Shown piece after piece: positions 60,166 through 64,000 of a DNA stretch of 64,000 nucleotides; position 1 is the stretch's first letter; every line of letters starts with the position of its first letter. The stretch is taken from positions 44,003 to 108,002 of the forward strand of contig RQTK01000917.1 in assembly GCA_003991915.1 (NCBI GenBank), in the 5' to 3' direction. The translations under genes and the position numbers were made by a program. The DNA is from Elysia chlorotica. Lineage: Eukaryota; Mollusca; Gastropoda; Plakobranchidae. Below the pieces are notes generated by a model. That model was not told where the DNA came from and ran no database searches. It worked only from the letters and a program-made list of their open reading frames with translations.

Positions 60166-60639
60166 ATATTTTATTGTACCACCAGGGTCAACAGGTGTCT
60201 GCTGTTGACATAGTTCACGGGACAACATTTCAATTTCATTCCTCGCTCCTCCTGCCGCCTCTTCTACTCCCCCTCCCAGACGCTCTGAATCAGTCGGACT
60301 GGGAGACCCAATAATCGTTTTATGTGGGAGGAGAGACGGCAGGGACTCGGCCACACTTCAGGCGCTCAAAGAGGAAATCGTGGGGCTAGATTGGTGTGTG
60401 TGTGAACTAGATCCAGATCTCTATAGCGGCCGTGGTTGGAAGGCAGGAACAGATGGGTTTTCATAGAGGAAAATAAGAAAAAATAAAAACTTAATTTGGC
60501 CTTGCGCGTGAACTCCCACTTGATTCTACCAGCTACTGGAACTGGGTATGGGTTATTCGGTTTCAATACCCGAATAACGGTTACGAATCGTAGCCCTAAC
60601 AAAATGTTCTATTCGTTATTCTGTATGGTTTGTTGACAC

Positions 60640-60800
60640 AATGCAGGTATACCAGGACTCCTGTCTCAGTCGGTGACGTTAAATATGACACCGACCCAGC
60701 TTAGCAAGAAAATCAGACAAAGACATATGTTTGTCTCGAACCTGGGACCTTCATACTTGGAGACCAGCTCTCTACCACTTGAGCCAGTTCAACCACCGTA
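60640..60800 (-). mobile_element. SINE, reverse orientation
   Basis: The minus strand shows a tRNA-like head (CTGGCTCAAGTGGTAGAGAG...GGTCCCAGGTTCGAGAC), then GGGTCGGTGTCAT and GACTGAGACAGGAGTCCTGG. Confidence 0.7.
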
Positions 60801-61178
60801 CAGTGTACTGGACTCGTGCATGTACAGTTGCTTGTTGTGGCAAAAGACTATATAGGATGCTACATACTCGCATTATGATTTGTCTTCTGGGTATGGGTAT
60901 GGGTTCCCGCGTGCACCTATTTCAAGCCCATACAATTTTTTCCCCACATATTATTCCAAGCGATGTGTGAAATTGTTGCAAGCCATTTATTGTCGCCTGA
61001 CAATTGGCCCATGCAACTTTGAAAATTGTTGTCACATTTCCACATGCCTGTTTATGATCGGGTAACTAGACTGCATGGGAGTTTCACTGCGGTCATAGGA
61101 AGTCGTTATCTAAGTCTAAGTGTGCTAGATTCTCTAATTTTGCGCTAGATCTGCATCATACTCTTGAAATGTATCTTT

Positions 61179-61226
<48 letters not shown>
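61179..61226 (+). repeat. (GA)n microsatellite
   Basis: Pure GA run. Confidence 0.93.
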
Positions 61227-61227
<1 letters not shown>

Positions 61228-62424
61228 AAGCTTGATCTCATGAGATTAACGTCTCCTAAGTTCTCTACATGCATCGATAACGACGATATTTATTTACGAG
61301 AACGTTAAACAAATTTAAGGTGATCCTGACTTGAAAAAAGAATAATTGTATTGGCACGACACTTCTTTTTTTTCTTTTTCTAAGAAAAAAATATTAAAAC
61401 TTTGTGTTTCAGTATGACGCAATGTGCTCAAAGACAAGTACCAGCATTCAAATTTCGTTCAGGGCATTTATGTAAGCGTTAGCAATATCAAATCAGCAGC
61501 CGTCACAAGTATTGTGTAGTTATCACCTTCTGGTTTGAAAAGGTAGAATTGAATCTCTATTATTAGCATATGACGCGGAAATCCAAGGGCTTTAAATATT
61601 TGGGAGGGGTGGGGGTTATCATAGGAAATATCCAACCCGCAGCTTTCAATGTAGAATAATTGCTTTTGTTTCTCAGTTGTAGTAAAACAACTTGTTGGCT
61701 GCTATATTATCTTATGACATTGTATGTCCGTAGCTAAAATCCTCATACACATATGTTTTGTGGAAAATTTAGATCCAATTATTTAAAAAAATAAATGGTA
61801 TATGAGGATTTATGTCCCAAGCAAATAAATCGATATCAAGTCTAAACATTAACAACGTAACTTATTGCATGTACCAGGAATTTTTCACTCTAGTGTGTAG
61901 TCAGAACCGAGTGTGTAGAATCCAGATAATAGGACAGGCAACTCTGCGTACAATTCAATCATCTCGGTTCCGGTGTTGAAAGTGCGCATGTCTTCTCGGA
62001 AGTTCTCGCCTTGTACATTGTACTATGTAGTGGTTGAGTAGACAGGGCCGCATCGCGTCGTCGCTCTTTACGTGTATTGATCGATTCCAGCCAACTGTTG
62101 ACATTCGTCGCCTAAGGCAGTGCCAAGGCCCTTCGATTAATGAAGTAGTCCTAGCGGGGGATTTGATGGTACATTTATTCAAGCTTGTTGAGCCCCAAGC
62201 CTGAGGGACGGCAATGGCAATGAAGAGGTCCAAGCAAGGTTCAATGTTCTCTCAAGAGTGATGTATAGGGAGTCTTAATAGACTCGTCTTATACGTTGAA
62301 ATATGTTGTCCTTGTTGTTGTCTTCCTTGTCGGTGCTCTATGGTTGATGTTGTGGTTGTTGTTGTTGTTGTTTTCTTTTTCTTTTTTTTTCCTTCTTATT
62401 TTCCTCCTCTTCCCCTGCACCCTT

Positions 62425-62549
62425 TTCTTCTTCTTCTTCTTCTTCTTCTTCTTCTTCTTCTTCTTCTTCTTCTTCTTCTTCTTCTTCTTCTTCTTCTTTC
62501 TTCTTCTTCTTCTTCTTCTTCTTCTTCTTCTTCTTCTTCTTCTTCTTCT
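62425..62549 (+). repeat. (TTC)n microsatellite
   Basis: About 125 bases of TTC with one slip near 62497. All overlapping poly-Leu, poly-Ser and poly-Glu frames are spurious. Confidence 0.95.
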
Positions 62550-62978
62550 CCTTCAACTGTTGCTGCTACTGCTACTTGCATCAGCTCTCCTCTCTGTTGC
62601 ATCGCTTATCTAATTGGTACCGCGACGAACAACTATGGACCTTTAAAGATGTATCCTCGATTTTGTTGTGCCTACAATTTGGGTTACATCCTGTAAACAA
62701 AATTTTTATCGTTTAATCGATCCTCTTAGTGTACAACTCAATTCATAACTACCAATCGTCAATCCATAGCAGCGGCCGTCACTCGATTTGGCGCGATAGG
62801 CGAAGGCACCAGCAGGAATAGTAAACCAGATTAGTTCTTTAGTACTTTCAGTCCTGGCTGGGTGAGTCAGGGCGAAAAGTAGTAGTACTAGTACCCACCC
62901 CCTCTCCCTCTTTATTGGACAGTGACTGTGTAGATTGTCACCAGTACCAGACCTCGTTGAGTCACCATTGGAGGGGAT

Positions 62979-62980
<2 letters not shown>

Positions 62981-63016
<36 letters not shown>
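62981..63016 (+). repeat. (CA)n microsatellite
   Basis: Pure CA run of about 36 bases. Confidence 0.93.
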
Positions 63017-63018
<2 letters not shown>

Positions 63019-64000
63019 CCTCTCCTCCCTCCTCATCCCTTTTCTTCTTATTTTGTTCCTCTTGTTTTTTGTTGTTTTTTTCCCTGTATTTCTTTACTCT
63101 TTCGTGCGCCTTTGCTTCTCTTCCGTAATTTTGTTTTTGCTTTTTTCACTTTCTTCTCGTCGTCCTCCTCCCCTCCCCCTCTACCAGTCTCTGTCTGCCT
63201 ACCTTCATTCCTTAAAAGAAATTATACCATTGGCTCGATACTGGCGTGATTGCGCAAGATCGGTGTGTCAAGCTTGTTTTCCCCTCTTGTTGAAAACTTG
63301 CCGATACAAGCAACGCGAGAAATATAACGACGGCCGCAAAGGCATCTTTCAAGATTATATTCCGAGCTTCCGACTGAGAGTAGAAACAAAAGGGAAGCAT
63401 TATCAATTGTCTAGGGATGTGAAGCAGAAGAAACAAACTGCCTTATATGGGGGTGATTCTAATTCTTCAGTCCTAAGTCAACGTTATTATCGTTATTGTG
63501 TCTTTGTATGTGAGTGCGTGCGTGATCAATACTGTCACACTGGATCGGTGTCGTCCTGAACATTGCCTTTCCTGGACCTCCCTATTCTTTTCATGTCTGT
63601 AGCTTTATGACACTGGCGCTATATTGATAGGCTGAACTTGAATATGTATGATGTCTTTGGGAAGTTCGCCCGTCTCTTATCATTAAAATTTTGCTGTAAA
63701 TAAGTAATAACGCCGCATTGTGGAATGCGTTGGGTTTGAATATTAAAGGAAATCCAATCGAGCAGTACATGATAATCCTTTATCGATTCAAAGAACACTG
63801 GATAAAATTGGTGGCGGTGCATGGGCGGAGGAGAATTAGATCCGGATACATGCACAAGGATCGATCTGCTTTTGGACACTGTGGGAAGTCCTACTGGAAT
63901 AATTACGCGTAAATCTAATTCCGTCTTGTTTATGGCGTTTTGGTGTGTGGTTGATGTTGAATAGACATGGGAAGAAAGCATCTGTGATGTGAGAAAATGA

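Larger units (their letters stand above)
60801..64000. other. Intergenic DNA with microsatellites
   Basis: Besides the GA, TTC and CA arrays nothing is recognised. The 214-codon plus-strand frame at 62915-63559 begins in the CA array and passes through pyrimidine-rich DNA; its later part has no family features. Confidence 0.55.

Noticed and set aside
62296..62696. Frames of 105 and 118 codons rich in Phe, Leu and Ser
   Set aside because: They are translations of the TTC microsatellite.
62915..63559. 214-codon plus-strand frame
   Set aside because: Starts at an ATG just before a CA array and crosses pyrimidine-rich DNA; no recognisable family in the rest.

Overview
The window is eukaryotic nuclear DNA: AT-rich, intron-rich, full of microsatellites, tRNA-derived SINEs and decayed non-LTR retrotransposons, with one 39-base run of N (50644-50682). 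Protein similarity and repeat style suggest a mollusc, probably a gastropod; this is inference, since nothing in the window names the species. Most long open frames are shadows of microsatellites or repeats. Coding capacity is confined to two spliced plus-strand genes.

Layout. 1-12660 is repeat-dominated: a head-to-tail duplicated unit with a TATA-like motif and a CTAGGAGACGTGAAACACA minisatellite (about 870-4420), interrupted by a minus-strand LINE 3' fragment (about 1890-2700); local duplications at 5080-5650; SINEs; and further minus-strand LINE relics at 8165-8560 and 11780-12290. About 12660-15280 is the presumed 5' flank of the main gene and contains a dense cluster of CTAGATCTAG palindromes. 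15426-39290 holds the complete coding region of Raptor (RPTOR, regulatory-associated protein of mTOR). I rebuilt it from 32 coding exons with phase-compatible GT-AG junctions; they give 1309 residues against 1335 in human. 39291-46830 is mostly AT-rich intergenic DNA with one well-preserved SINE and a 40-bp-arm hairpin element. 46830-47280 is a second CTAGATCTAG-rich block just before a tetraspanin-family gene, of which three 5' exons are visible (47289-49090, TM1 to TM3). Its later exons were not found. The last 15 kb is repeats: CT/GA tracts, SINEs, several 50-250 bp tandem duplications, and CTT and CA arrays.

The genes. Raptor is the scaffold of mTORC1; it presents TOS-motif substrates to mTOR and carries AMPK input. 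The caspase-like N-terminal domain, the HEAT/armadillo repeats and the C-terminal WD40 propeller can all be read from the exons. The exact AMPK consensus of human Ser792 is kept (Ser727 here), while the normally conserved HYNGHG motif reads HYIGHG. The tetraspanin is unrelated in function.

Most unusual feature. The Raptor locus shows repeated tandem duplication across exon-intron boundaries: a 19-copy, 71-bp array each copy of which carries the exon 31 splice donor; a triplicated acceptor at exon 28; duplicated donors at exons 18, 21 and 30; and a triplicated polypyrimidine tract at exon 5. There is also an in-frame coding duplication in exon 20.
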